Shown here: positions 1 to 8,661 of the stretch, piece by piece
Numbering within the stretch: the first letter of the stretch is position 1
Layout: each line of letters opens with the position of its first letter
Assembly: GCF_034427435.1 (NCBI RefSeq)
Contig: NZ_JAXQNP010000004.1
Span: 1,239,957 to 1,303,956 of the forward strand
Direction: 5' to 3'
DNA length: 64,000 bases
Source of the DNA: Nitrospirillum sp034427435
GTDB taxonomy: Bacteria; Pseudomonadota; Alphaproteobacteria; Azospirillales; Azospirillaceae
Made by a program: the position numbers and the translations under genes
Notes under the pieces: generated by a model
Told to the model about the DNA's origin: nothing
Database searches by the model: none
What the model saw: the letters and a program-made list of their open reading frames with translations, nothing else

Positions 1-243
1 CCGTGAGCGGTGCCGGCTCTGGGCGTCCGCATGGTGGCGGATGCCTGGGCCGATCGTCATTAAAGGCGAAGCCTGGAGATAAGGGCGGGCGCCTCCAGGG
101 GTTCCCTTTATACCGGCAGAAGCCAGCCCACGCCCAACTGCTTTTGCGGGATCGGCCATACGGTGGGCAGCCCGGCCGCTCACGGGCGGTGCCCCATCAC
201 TGCCGCATTGACGGCCCGGGGGCCCGCACGTTAAAGCCCAGGC
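1..243. other. Intergenic sequence at the window edge
   Basis: No convincing gene is visible. A weak inverted repeat (CCTGGAG with CTCCAGG, around 70-100) lies about 145 bases before the first gene. A plus-strand open frame running through here into the next gene is arginine/glycine/proline-rich and looks like a shadow of GC-rich DNA. Confidence 0.5.
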
Positions 244-888
244 ATGACCGACGACACCCCCACGCCCGCGCCCGCCGCCCACATCGACACCCTGTTCGCC
301 ACCCGTATCTACCGGGCCGAGCTGGGGGAGATGCTGCCCCTGAACGAGGAGGTGGCGACCTGTTGCCTGACGGCGGCGGAGGATGATGGCGCCGGCCAGC
401 GCTGGTCGGACAAGCACGGCTACACCGGGTACACCAGCTACGCCTCGCTGGACGATCTCATCTGGCGCTTCCCCATCCTGAAGAAGCTGAAGGCCCAGCT
501 GGACCGCCATGCCAAGGCCTTCGCCAAGGTGCAGGACTGGGACCTGGGCGGCCGCAAGCTGGAACTGGATTCCCTGTGGATCAACGTGCTGGATCCGGGT
601 GGCTTCCATGGGTCGCACATCCATCCCAACAGTGTCATCAGCGGCACCTATTACGTGCGCGTGCCGGCCGGCGCCTCGGTCCTGAAGTTCGAGGATCCGC
701 GCCTGCCCTTCATGATGGCGGCGCCGCCGCGCAAGGCCAAGGCCGACCGCAGCCTGCAACCCACCATCGCCGTGGAGCCGCGGGAGGGGACCCTCCTGAT
801 GTGGGAAAGCTGGCTGCGGCACGAGGTGGCGCTGAACCGCGCCGATGAGGAACGCATCTCCCTCAGCTTCAATTACGCTTGGCGCTGA
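244..888 (+). CDS. Putative 2OG-Fe(II) oxygenase family protein (TIGR02466-like)
   Basis: The 214-residue product resembles the small family of putative 2-oxoglutarate/Fe(II) oxygenases described as TIGR02466 / 2OG-FeII_Oxy_5. The diagnostic features are the central block GSHIHPNSVISGTYYVRVP (about residues 122-140), which carries candidate metal-binding histidines, and the C-terminal block MWESWLRHEV (about 186-195), which would supply the distal histidine. The length fits the family. No signal peptide or membrane segment is present, so it should be cytoplasmic. The substrate is unknown for most members. It stands alone ahead of the riboswitch-controlled receptor and has no obvious partner. 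The family call rests on motif memory and the oxygenase activity is inferred. Confidence 0.75.
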   Translation: MTDDTPTPAPAAHIDTLFATRIYRAELGEMLPLNEEVATCCLTAAEDDGAGQRWSDKHGYTGYTSYASLDDLIWRFPILKKLKAQLDRHAKAFAKVQDWDLGGRKLELDSLWINVLDPGGFHGSHIHPNSVISGTYYVRVPAGASVLKFEDPRLPFMMAAPPRKAKADRSLQPTIAVEPREGTLLMWESWLRHEVALNRADEERISLSFNYAWR

Positions 889-944
889 TCTGCCCTGCGG
901 GCGGGACCGCGCGCCCTGGTTGACCGGCGCGGCGCCTGGCGTAT

Positions 945-1118
945 GCTCCGGCCCCAGGCGCAAGGTTCCCGCAAGGGATCGAAAGGGAACGCGGTATCTC
1001 AAGTCCGCGGCTGCCCCCGCAACTGTGACCGGTGAGCGACCATCCGATACGCCACTGGGGCCCCCAAGCCCTGGGAAGGTGGATGGAAGCGGTGACCCGG
1101 AAGCCAGGAGACCTGCCT
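945..1118 (+). promoter_or_regulatory. Cobalamin (AdoCbl) riboswitch
   Basis: The hallmark conserved segments appear in order. There is a GC-rich P3-side element, then GCGGCTGCCCCCGCAACTGT near 1008-1025, then GCCACTGG near 1050 (the B12-box region), and finally GGAAGCCAGGAGACCTGCC near 1099-1116. It lies about 165 bases upstream of a BtuB-type receptor, as expected for a vitamin B12-repressed uptake gene. A later hairpin (GCGACGAC 1175-1182 with GTCGTCGC 1194-1201) may be part of the expression platform. No clear U-tract terminator is seen, so control of translation initiation is more likely than transcription termination. Confidence 0.93.
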
Positions 1119-1283
1119 CGCGCCGTCGTCCTGTTGCCGGCCGGGGTGCGCCGGGGACTGCGGGGGAAACCGTCGCGACGACACCGTTTGGGGGTCGTCG
1201 CCGGGACGGGGCCAAGCTGCCCGTGCTGCCGATGTCGGTGCCTGTGGGGCGACCTCTTGTGATTGATCGCGAGGGGGAAATCC

Positions 1284-3191
1284 ATGCGCCTGTCTATTGT
1301 GCTGTCCACCGCCGTGTTGTCCACCGCCGCCCTTGTGGCCCTGTCGCCGCATGCCCGTGCCGATGCCGGCGATGACGGGGACGCCATCACCGACATCGTC
1401 GTGGCCGCCACCCGCGTGCCGACGCCGGTATCGCAGGTGGCCAGCAGCGTCACGCTCATCACCGCCGCCGACATCGCCGCCAAGCAGGCCCAGACCCTGC
1501 CCGACGCGCTGAAGGACGTGCCCGGCCTCAACATGGTGCAGACCGGTGGGCCCGGCGGGCAGGCCTATGTCTTCATGCGCGGCGCCAATTCCAACCATGT
1601 GAAGGTGCTGGTCGACGGCATCGACATGGGCGACCCGGGCAATCCCAACGCCGCCTTCGATTTCGGCCAGTTCCTGACACCGGACATCGAGAGGGTGGAG
1701 GTGCTGCGCGGGCCGCAGAGCGGCCTTTACGGTTCTGACGCCATCGGTGGCGTCATCAACATCATCACCAAGGCGGGCGACGGCCCCGCCCGTCTGACGG
1801 CGGGGATCGAGGGCGGCAGCTTCGACACCTTCAACCAGAATGGCGGGGTCAGCGGCGCCACCGGGCCGCTGCATTACGCCGCCACCATCGCCCATTTCCG
1901 GTCCGGCGCCACGCCGGTGACGCCGCTGGATTTGCTGGCCGCGGGGGAGAAGCGGAACGACGACGGCTACGATAACGTCACCGCGTCCGCCAAATTGGGG
2001 TACGACGTCAGCGACACTGTCGACCTGGGGCTGGTGGGGCGCTACACCAAGACCGACCTGCGCTTCACGGGCGATGACTTCAGCACCTTTCCCAGCCATC
2101 CGGCGGCGCAGCAAAGCCAGAACGACACGCTGCAGTATTACACCCGGGGCACCGCGCATGTGAGCCTGCTGGACGGCCGCCTGAACCAGACGCTGGGCGT
2201 CGCCTACGGCAGCGTCAAGACCAGCGCCCGCTCCCCCGACAGTGGGGACACCTATTATGTCGGTGATCGGGTGAAGGTCGACTGGCAGGCGGACTACGCC
2301 GTGTCCGCCCAGCACACCCTGGTGGTGGGGGCCGAGCATCAGCGCGACGCCATACACCAACCCGTCGCGGCCGACACCACCCTCGATGGCGGCTATGCCG
2401 AGCTGCAATCCACCCTGTTCGAGAACTTCCACGACACGGTCAGCGTCCGCTATGACGGCAATGACCGCTTCGGCGGCACGCTGACCTATCGCGTGGCGCC
2501 CACCTATCTGGTGGCCGCCACCGGCACCCGCCTCAAGGCCAGCGTCGGCAGTGGTTTCAAGGCCCCCAGCCTGAGCGAGATGTTCCAGGACTATCCGGCC
2601 TTCGGCTTCTTCGGCAACCCGAAGCTGAAGCCGGAGAGCAGCACCGGCTATGACCTGGGGGTCGAACAGGACATGGCGGCGGGCCGGGTGCAGGCGGGCG
2701 CCACCTGGTTCCACATCGACTTCACCGACCTGATCACCCAGAACGCCAGCTTCACCAGCTATGCCAACATCGGCAAGGCGCACTCCCAGGGGGTGGAGGG
2801 TTTCGTCGTGGTGAAGCCGCTGGAAACCGTGACCGTGCGGCTTGATTACACCTATACCCAGGCCTATGACGATGTGCTGAACCAGGAACTGCTGCGCCGG
2901 CCCCGGCACAAGGGCAGCGTGGACGTGCGCTGGCAGGCGACCGACCGGCTGTCGCTGGACGGCGACGTGGTGGCGGTGGGCAGCTTCATTGACGGCAACC
3001 GCGATTTCTCCATCCCTCGGCTGAAGGCGCCCGGTTACGCCACCGTGGACTTGGCCGCCAACTACGATCTCAGCGAAACGGTCACGGTCTATGGCCGTGT
3101 CACCAACCTGTTGGACAAGGACTATCAGAACCCCACCGGCTTTCTGCGGCCGGGCCGGGGCGTTTTCGGCGGGGTCCGGGCCCGGATCTGA
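1284..3191 (+). CDS. btuB: TonB-dependent vitamin B12 receptor BtuB
   Basis: This is a 635-residue outer-membrane receptor. The chosen ATG has GAGGGGG just upstream and begins a standard signal peptide ending near HARADA. An upstream TTG at 1263 is in frame but would break the signal peptide. The plug follows, with ITDIVVAATRVPTPVSQVA as TonB box and plug start, then VLRGPQSGLYGSDAIGGVIN. A large beta-barrel ends in LLDKDYQNPTGFLRPGRG and a terminal aromatic/hydrophobic strand, much as in BtuB. The cobalamin riboswitch directly upstream strongly supports cobalamin as ligand and repression when B12 is plentiful. It should need TonB-ExbBD and a periplasmic/ABC partner encoded elsewhere. Confidence 0.9.
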   Translation: MRLSIVLSTAVLSTAALVALSPHARADAGDDGDAITDIVVAATRVPTPVSQVASSVTLITAADIAAKQAQTLPDALKDVPGLNMVQTGGPGGQAYVFMRGANSNHVKVLVDGIDMGDPGNPNAAFDFGQFLTPDIERVEVLRGPQSGLYGSDAIGGVINIITKAGDGPARLTAGIEGGSFDTFNQNGGVSGATGPLHYAATIAHFRSGATPVTPLDLLAAGEKRNDDGYDNVTASAKLGYDVSDTVDLGLVGRYTKTDLRFTGDDFSTFPSHPAAQQSQNDTLQYYTRGTAHVSLLDGRLNQTLGVAYGSVKTSARSPDSGDTYYVGDRVKVDWQADYAVSAQHTLVVGAEHQRDAIHQPVAADTTLDGGYAELQSTLFENFHDTVSVRYDGNDRFGGTLTYRVAPTYLVAATGTRLKASVGSGFKAPSLSEMFQDYPAFGFFGNPKLKPESSTGYDLGVEQDMAAGRVQAGATWFHIDFTDLITQNASFTSYANIGKAHSQGVEGFVVVKPLETVTVRLDYTYTQAYDDVLNQELLRRPRHKGSVDVRWQATDRLSLDGDVVAVGSFIDGNRDFSIPRLKAPGYATVDLAANYDLSETVTVYGRVTNLLDKDYQNPTGFLRPGRGVFGGVRARI

Positions 3192-3254
3192 CGTCGGCTG
3201 GGCGCCGCCGCCAGATGTTTGGTCCATGGTTTCCAAGGGGGGCGGATGCGGGCC

Positions 3255-3296
3255 TAGAGTTTTTCTGACTTTCGTTGAAGCGTCAGGGAAACTCTA
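3255..3296. repeat. 42-bp palindromic element, copy 1 (convergent gene end)
   Basis: The sequence starts TAGAGTTTTTCTGAC and ends GTCAGGGAAACTCTA, so the outer 15 bases on each side pair almost perfectly around a short centre. It sits between btuB and the convergently transcribed sulfotransferase and could terminate both. A second copy, inverted and differing at 2 of 42 positions, is at 26421-26462. Confidence 0.85.
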
Positions 3297-3313
3297 AGCT
3301 TTTGTTCCGCTCT

Positions 3314-4036
3314 CTATGGCTCGGCCAGCCAATGTGACAGGTCGATTCTCAGCAGGTGGCCCAAGGTCTCCACCGCCTCGCCATACTGGTCGATGAGGGC
3401 GCGGCGCAGCGGCGGCGGCAAGGGGGCCGACGGCCCCGTGAACACCGCCCGCCGCAGGGCTTCTTCCGGCACGGCCTCGTAAAAGCCGGCCTCGATGCCG
3501 ATGTGTCCGCACAGCCGGGACAGGAAGGCGCGGGGTTGGGCCTGCAGGTCGTCGAAAAGGGCGACCATCAGCTGCTCGGCCGGAAAGACGGACCGCCAGC
3601 GTTGAATCGCCTCCCCGTAAGCGCCCCGGCGGCGGGAGCCGGCGGACCGGAAATGATCCAGGAACCAATGCTCGGACGCTTCGTCCAGGGTCATCTCGGC
3701 CCTCAGGACCGCCATGCGTGCCGCCGACCATGCCCGGTCGATGGGGTTGCGCAGCACATAGAACAGGCGCAGGTCCGGACAAAGTTCATGGATTGCGTGA
3801 ATGGTGTCCGTGTCGACCGTGGCGTAGGCCGGGGTGATCTCCCCGGACCGAAGGCCCGGCTGCCTGGGCCCGAATTGGTCCAGCCACCATGTCACGCCGA
3901 GGTCCCGACGGGCATTCCAGAAATGGATTTCCTTGCCCCCCGGAAACCTGACATGGGGGTGGCACGACAGGTTTTCATAGATCCAGGTCGTGCCCGACTT
4001 CTGTGCCCCGATACCTAAAAAATTCGGCCCTATCAC
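3314..4036 (-). CDS. Sulfotransferase family protein
   Basis: The 240-residue protein has the two PAPS-binding signatures of the sulfotransferase fold. The 5'-phosphosulfate loop GAQKSGTTWIYENL is at residues 10-23, and the 3'-phosphate block YVLRNPIDRAWSAARM is near 92-107. It would transfer sulfate from PAPS to a sugar or other acceptor in the cytoplasm. The start is a GTG (4036-4034) placing the P-loop ten residues in, as is normal. It is divergent from the glycosyltransferase operon that begins at 4281, and a second sulfotransferase domain occurs in that operon, so a sulfated surface glycan is a reasonable inference. The acceptor is unknown. Confidence 0.85.
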   Translation of the reverse strand: MIGPNFLGIGAQKSGTTWIYENLSCHPHVRFPGGKEIHFWNARRDLGVTWWLDQFGPRQPGLRSGEITPAYATVDTDTIHAIHELCPDLRLFYVLRNPIDRAWSAARMAVLRAEMTLDEASEHWFLDHFRSAGSRRRGAYGEAIQRWRSVFPAEQLMVALFDDLQAQPRAFLSRLCGHIGIEAGFYEAVPEEALRRAVFTGPSAPLPPPLRRALIDQYGEAVETLGHLLRIDLSHWLAEP

Positions 4037-4280
4037 CGCGACGCGTCCATTCCCGGTAGCTGGTCAGCGAGCGGGGCCACGCCCCCCTATCCAGTTACTA
4101 TATGCGGTTGTTCCACCCTCGCGGACAAGAGCCCGTTCGCGGACCGAATGACTGCCCCGTACACAAACCTGGAACACAATTTCAACGACCTTGTTTCCGC
4201 GTCGTCGGGTGTGGCGGCTTTCCGGTATCCTTGTTGTCCTGTACGGTTCATGGTATCGAGGCCGAGTAGCGGAGCTCCTC

Positions 4281-6489
4281 ATGATGACAGTATTGGGGGA
4301 AGATCACTGTCAATTTGCGGAGGATAAAGGGACAGGGATAGTGCACGTTATATGCTTTTCGGATTTTTTCAGTAACGTTGTCATTATTTCCGTGCTGGAT
4401 ACGGATGATTGCCGTCCTGTCGGCGGCGTCGCGTTGACGACGGCCCAGCGGGTCTTCGATGAGGTCGAGGATGCCTCCGTCCTGATCGGCAACGCCCCCT
4501 TCAAACCTTTTGTATGCTCGGCTCTGCGGTTGTCGCATCTCGAAATCAATGCCGGCTGGGCCGAGATACGGATCAGCCGACGCGGCGGGGAGGTGGAGGC
4601 CGCCAACGTCCGTATCGCGGCACCCGGCGTCGCTGTTCCGTCGCCGACGGTCTTTTCCAACGAGGCGCTGCGCCTCACGGTGGAGCATCTCTGCGCCGCC
4701 GGGTTGCCGCTGGCCCGCGCCCTGGCCTTCGCCAACCTCATGGCCACCGCCGCCGCGGGTGCCACCTCTCCCACCCCTGCGTCGACAATCGCCGGCGACG
4801 TCGCCACCGACCCGGCCGCAGCCACCATCGCCCCCCATTTCGATGCCGATTTCTATCGGGCCGCGTATGCGGAGGCCACGCCGGAGGGCGCGGCCACATC
4901 CGCTGCCGCCCTGTTGCGGCAATACTGTGAGGACGGCTGGCGCCAGGGGCGCAACCCGTCCCCTTTCTTCGATACGGCCTATTATCTGGCCACCAATCCC
5001 GATGTTGTCGAAGCGGGTGTCAACCCATTCTGGCATTACATCGTCGCGGGCAGGGAGGAAGGCCGGCGAGGATATCCGCCGGACAGGCACCGGCGGGCCA
5101 TGCTGCGGATTTTGCCCACGCTGGAAGAGGGGGCCTCCCCTCAGCCTCCCCTCGCCATTACCCGGATATCCCGGGCGCGCCTGACGGAGGCGCTCGCGCT
5201 TGAGCCATCGGACCAGGGCGCTGAGGGACTTGAAGGCGGCTTACGGGGGGTGGTTGTCGCCATCGATCATGGCGTGGCCGCGGTTCCCACGGGTGGTGGT
5301 GGCGTGCTGCTCCCAAACGAGCGGCGCCGTTTCATCGACCGTGGTTACCGCTACATCCACCTCCGGCCCGGGGCGCCGTCGTCGGCGTCCCATCGTGACG
5401 AGCCGGCGGGAAGCCTTATCGAGGTGTCGGTCGATGGTGAGCGCGTGGGTTTATCGGACTACGCTGATTTAGCCGATGTTCTGGCCGAGGATTTGGGGGC
5501 CCAAACGCTGCACCGTGTCTTCACTGTTCATGGCATCCTGGGCCATGACGTGGCGGGCGTGGTCGCCGTGCAACGGGCGTTGCGGCCGGTGCGCAATTGC
5601 TTCTGGGTCCAGGATTTCTCATCCCTCTGTGCCAATCCGCTACTGCTGCGTAACGACCTTTCCTTCTGTGGTGCCCCGCCGCCAGATAGCCTTGCCTGCG
5701 GTGTTTGTTTGTATGGCGAGGCTCGGCGCCGTCATCTGCCCCTCATGACGCGGCTGTTCAAGGCCATCGATTTTGAGGTGATGGCGCCGTCGCGGTCGGC
5801 GCTTGACCTGTGGCGGGGGGCGGCACTCCTTCCGTCGGTGTCGACCGCCGTGTTGGCTCAGAGCCATCTGGTGGAACAGGGGATGCGTCGCCTGCTGGGC
5901 GACGATGACGCCCTGCTGGGCTTGCCGAACGCCCCCGTCCGTGTCGCCTTCGTCGGCAACCCCAGCTTTCAGGCCGGCTGGGAGGTTTTTGAGGAACTGG
6001 TTCAAACCCTTCAGGGCTGTTTCAGCTATCGGTTCCACCATTTCGCTCCCCCGGGAGCTTCCGGGCACTGGCGGGTGTCACCGAGGTGCCCATCCTTGCG
6101 ACGGATGGCCCCGAAACGACGGGCCTCGCAATGACCGAAGGCGCCCCCCCCTTGCGCAGGCCCTGGAGGCGCATGGGATCGACCTGGTCCTCGCGCTGAC
6201 CATCCTGCCGGAAACCGTGTCATTTGTTGTGCACGAGGCGGCGGCGGCGGGGGCGGACGTGGTGGCCTTGGCGGACAGCGGCGATGTCGCCGATGCCATT
6301 TTGGGGGAGGATCGCGGCCGCGTGTTCGCCAGCGACCGCGCCTTGCTTGATTTCTTCACCACGTTCGAGGCGGTCGTCCACGTCCGGGATCGGCTGCGGG
6401 AGGGGATGGCCACGGGCCGGGTGGTCTACGGTGATGCGACGGCGGCCGTCATCGACGGGCTTGAGGGCGTTGTCAGGATTGAGGGTTAA
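4281..6489 (+). CDS. Glycosyltransferase, interrupted by two frameshifts
   Basis: Start chosen at ATG 4281, preceded by GGAG. The corrected product is about 736 residues: an N-terminal region without recognised family, then a DUF-like pair FDADFYRAAY / FFDTAYYLATNPDV (about residues 190-250) often found in polysaccharide glycosyltransferases, then a C-terminal GT4-like transferase with WVQDFSSLCANPLLLRNDLSFC and PETVSFVVHEAAAAGADVV. The frame breaks twice: once at CCCCCGGG near 6048-6055 and again at the C8 run 6144-6151. One added base at each site gives a continuous protein through SFRALAGVTEVPILATDG to the stop at 6487-6489. As written, translation stops at 6134. The 12705-14077 gene on the other strand is a paralogue. 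Real pseudogene, phase variation and assembly error are all possible. Confidence 0.75.
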
Positions 6490-6492
6490 GGC

Positions 6493-8520
6493 ATGACCGG
6501 CGTCCATTGCTTCACCAGCTTCACCTACACCTACCTGTCCCGGGCCCGGGTGTTGGCCCAGACCCTGCGCCGGGTTCATCCCGACTGGACCCTCTGGGCC
6601 CTGATAGTCGATGAATTGCCCCAGGGTGTATCGGCGGACGAGGCCCATGCCGGGTTCGACCGGGTGGTCTTCGCGCGCGACCTTGGCATCCCGTCCTTCG
6701 ACAGTTGGATTTTCCGCCATGACTTGGTGGAGGCTTGCACGGCGGTGAAAGGCCCGATGCTGGCTGAGATGCTACGGCAGGGATGCGACACCGTTGTCTA
6801 TCTCGACCCGGACATCGCGGTGTTTTCCTCCCTCGACGGCGTGTTGGCCCGGTTGGACGATGGCGCCATCCTGTTGACGCCGCATCAGATCGACCCCAAT
6901 GACACCCAATCCGCCATTGCCGATAATGAGCTGGGGTCTCTCCGGCATGGCATCTACAACCTGGGTTTCATTGCTGTCCGGAACGGGCCCGAGGGGCGCC
7001 GTTTTGCCCGCTGGTGGGCGGACATGCTGCGGCGGTCGTGTTACGACGACCCGGCGGCGGGGCTGTTCACCGACCAGAAATGGTGCGATCTGGTACCGGC
7101 CTTTTTCGACGGGGTGCGTGTTGAACGCGACCCCGGTTGCAATGTCGCCAGTTGGAACCTGAGCCGTCGGCGGGTTGAGATCGGACGGGACGGCGGCATT
7201 CGCGTCAATGGCAGCCCCTTGAAATTCTATCATTTCACCAAGATCAACGCCTACGGCGACGCCATGACCGAGCGCTACGCCGATGGCAACCCCCATGTCC
7301 ACGAGATTTGGCATTGGTACAAGCGGGCCATCGCCGCGCAGGAAATGCCCGGCATCCCCCAGGGATGGTGGGCGTATGGTCGGTTTGACAACGGCATGGC
7401 GGTTTCCAAGGCCATGCGCCTGCCGCTCCGGGATGACCTGGGGCTGGTCACCTCCTTTCCCCAGCCACTGCGCTCGGGGCCTGGGTCGTATTTCGACTGG
7501 CTGCTGCGCGAAAAGCCGGAATTGGTGAGACAGTCCGCCACCGGCTTTGTCGTCATGGGCATGCACCGCAGCGGGACATCGGCGCTTGCCGGCTGGTTCG
7601 GGGGTCGCGACGTTTGCGCGGGCGACCGGTTCATCCAGGCCAGCCAGGATAACGCTGATGGCTATTGGGAACATGAGGAGCTGGTCACCCTTAACGATCT
7701 CCTGCTGTCCGCCGCCGGAACCGACTGGTCTACCGTCGACACGGTTTCCGGCCAGGACATGCAGCGGGCGGGCGCCCCCTTGGCGGACCGGGCGGCAACC
7801 TTTCTCACGGACCTGGCGCGCGCCCGGCCGCTTTGGTTCATGAAGGACCCCCGGCTGTGCCGTACCCTGGCATTTTGGCAGCCGCACCTTGATGCCTTGC
7901 CGGTGCGCATCTGTTACCTCCACGTCGTCCGTGATCCCTGGTCCGTGGCCCGGTCCCTGGCACGGCGCGATGGAATGAGTGCCGCGCACAGCCACCTGCT
8001 ATGGGCCATGCACAATCTGGAGGCTGAGGCGCAAACGCGGGGACGGCACCGGGTCTGGCTGCAGTTCGACGCTATGATCGCGGGGGGGGACCCGGTCGTC
8101 CTGGCGGCGATCCGGCAGCACCTGCCCGAGGGGATCGTGCCCGCCGGGGAGGGAATTGAGGGGCCGACCATCCGCGCTAACCTGGTCCGCGCCGCCGGGC
8201 CGGCGGGTGCCGCCACCGAGGCGCCCTTCGACATTGGCCGCCTATATAATCTATTGGGAGCGCTGACCCAGAACGACGGCCAAGCATCGCTGCTGGCGGA
8301 GCTTGACGCCATGCGCGTCCAGATCACCACTCAGATCCTGACTTACCGTTCACTGCTGCTGGACGATGAACGGGACGACTTACGGGCCCGCGCGACCGCC
8401 ATGGCCATCCAGGCGCAAGAGCGGCTGGATCTCTGGCGCCAGACGGACGAGCAATTGCGCATCGTGACGGAGCAGCGCGACCGCGTCCTGCGCCTGCTGC
8501 AGGAGCAGCGGGACCAGTAG
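6493..8520 (+). CDS. GT8-like glycosyltransferase fused to a sulfotransferase domain
   Basis: 675 residues, starting 4 bases after the preceding gene. Residues 1-270 form a nucleotide-diphospho-sugar transferase with the metal-binding signature VVYLDPDIAVF and the block NLGFIAVRNG, closely resembling the stand-alone protein at 11667-12695. Residues about 350-550 form a sulfotransferase-like domain with P-loop VVMGMHRSGTSALAGW and HVVRDPWSVARSL. The last about 80 residues are a charged heptad-like coiled coil (ERLDLWRQTDEQLRIVTEQRDRV). The fusion suggests one polypeptide that adds a sugar and sulfates the product, or that scaffolds both steps. Specificity is unknown. The stop codon begins a strong hairpin element. 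Confidence 0.82.
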   Translation: MTGVHCFTSFTYTYLSRARVLAQTLRRVHPDWTLWALIVDELPQGVSADEAHAGFDRVVFARDLGIPSFDSWIFRHDLVEACTAVKGPMLAEMLRQGCDTVVYLDPDIAVFSSLDGVLARLDDGAILLTPHQIDPNDTQSAIADNELGSLRHGIYNLGFIAVRNGPEGRRFARWWADMLRRSCYDDPAAGLFTDQKWCDLVPAFFDGVRVERDPGCNVASWNLSRRRVEIGRDGGIRVNGSPLKFYHFTKINAYGDAMTERYADGNPHVHEIWHWYKRAIAAQEMPGIPQGWWAYGRFDNGMAVSKAMRLPLRDDLGLVTSFPQPLRSGPGSYFDWLLREKPELVRQSATGFVVMGMHRSGTSALAGWFGGRDVCAGDRFIQASQDNADGYWEHEELVTLNDLLLSAAGTDWSTVDTVSGQDMQRAGAPLADRAATFLTDLARARPLWFMKDPRLCRTLAFWQPHLDALPVRICYLHVVRDPWSVARSLARRDGMSAAHSHLLWAMHNLEAEAQTRGRHRVWLQFDAMIAGGDPVVLAAIRQHLPEGIVPAGEGIEGPTIRANLVRAAGPAGAATEAPFDIGRLYNLLGALTQNDGQASLLAELDAMRVQITTQILTYRSLLLDDERDDLRARATAMAIQAQERLDLWRQTDEQLRIVTEQRDRVLRLLQEQRDQ

Positions 8521-8575
8521 AGTTTTGCCGCGCGATACACGCTTCAATTCAGTCCATCTGAAGCGTGTATCGCGC
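8518..8575. terminator. Strong 17-bp perfect hairpin between convergent operons
   Basis: The stem GCGCGATACACGCTTCA (8530-8546) pairs perfectly with 8559-8575 around a 12-base loop. It starts with TAGAGTTTT, whose first three bases are the stop codon of the upstream gene, the same lead sequence as the 42-bp palindromes. It lies between two convergent genes and probably ends transcription from both sides, although it lacks a classic U tract. Confidence 0.65.
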
Positions 8576-8661
8576 TCCAGAGCGGATTCAACGACAGGCG
8601 GCTCGGCGACTGATTTGACATGGCCGCCGCCATGGTCGAGGCATGCCTGCCAGTGATGCAT

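Noticed and set aside
999..3236. 745-residue minus-strand open frame
   Set aside because: It is antisense to btuB and the riboswitch, is Gly/His/Arg/Gln-rich, and has no family motif. It is a GC-rich shadow.
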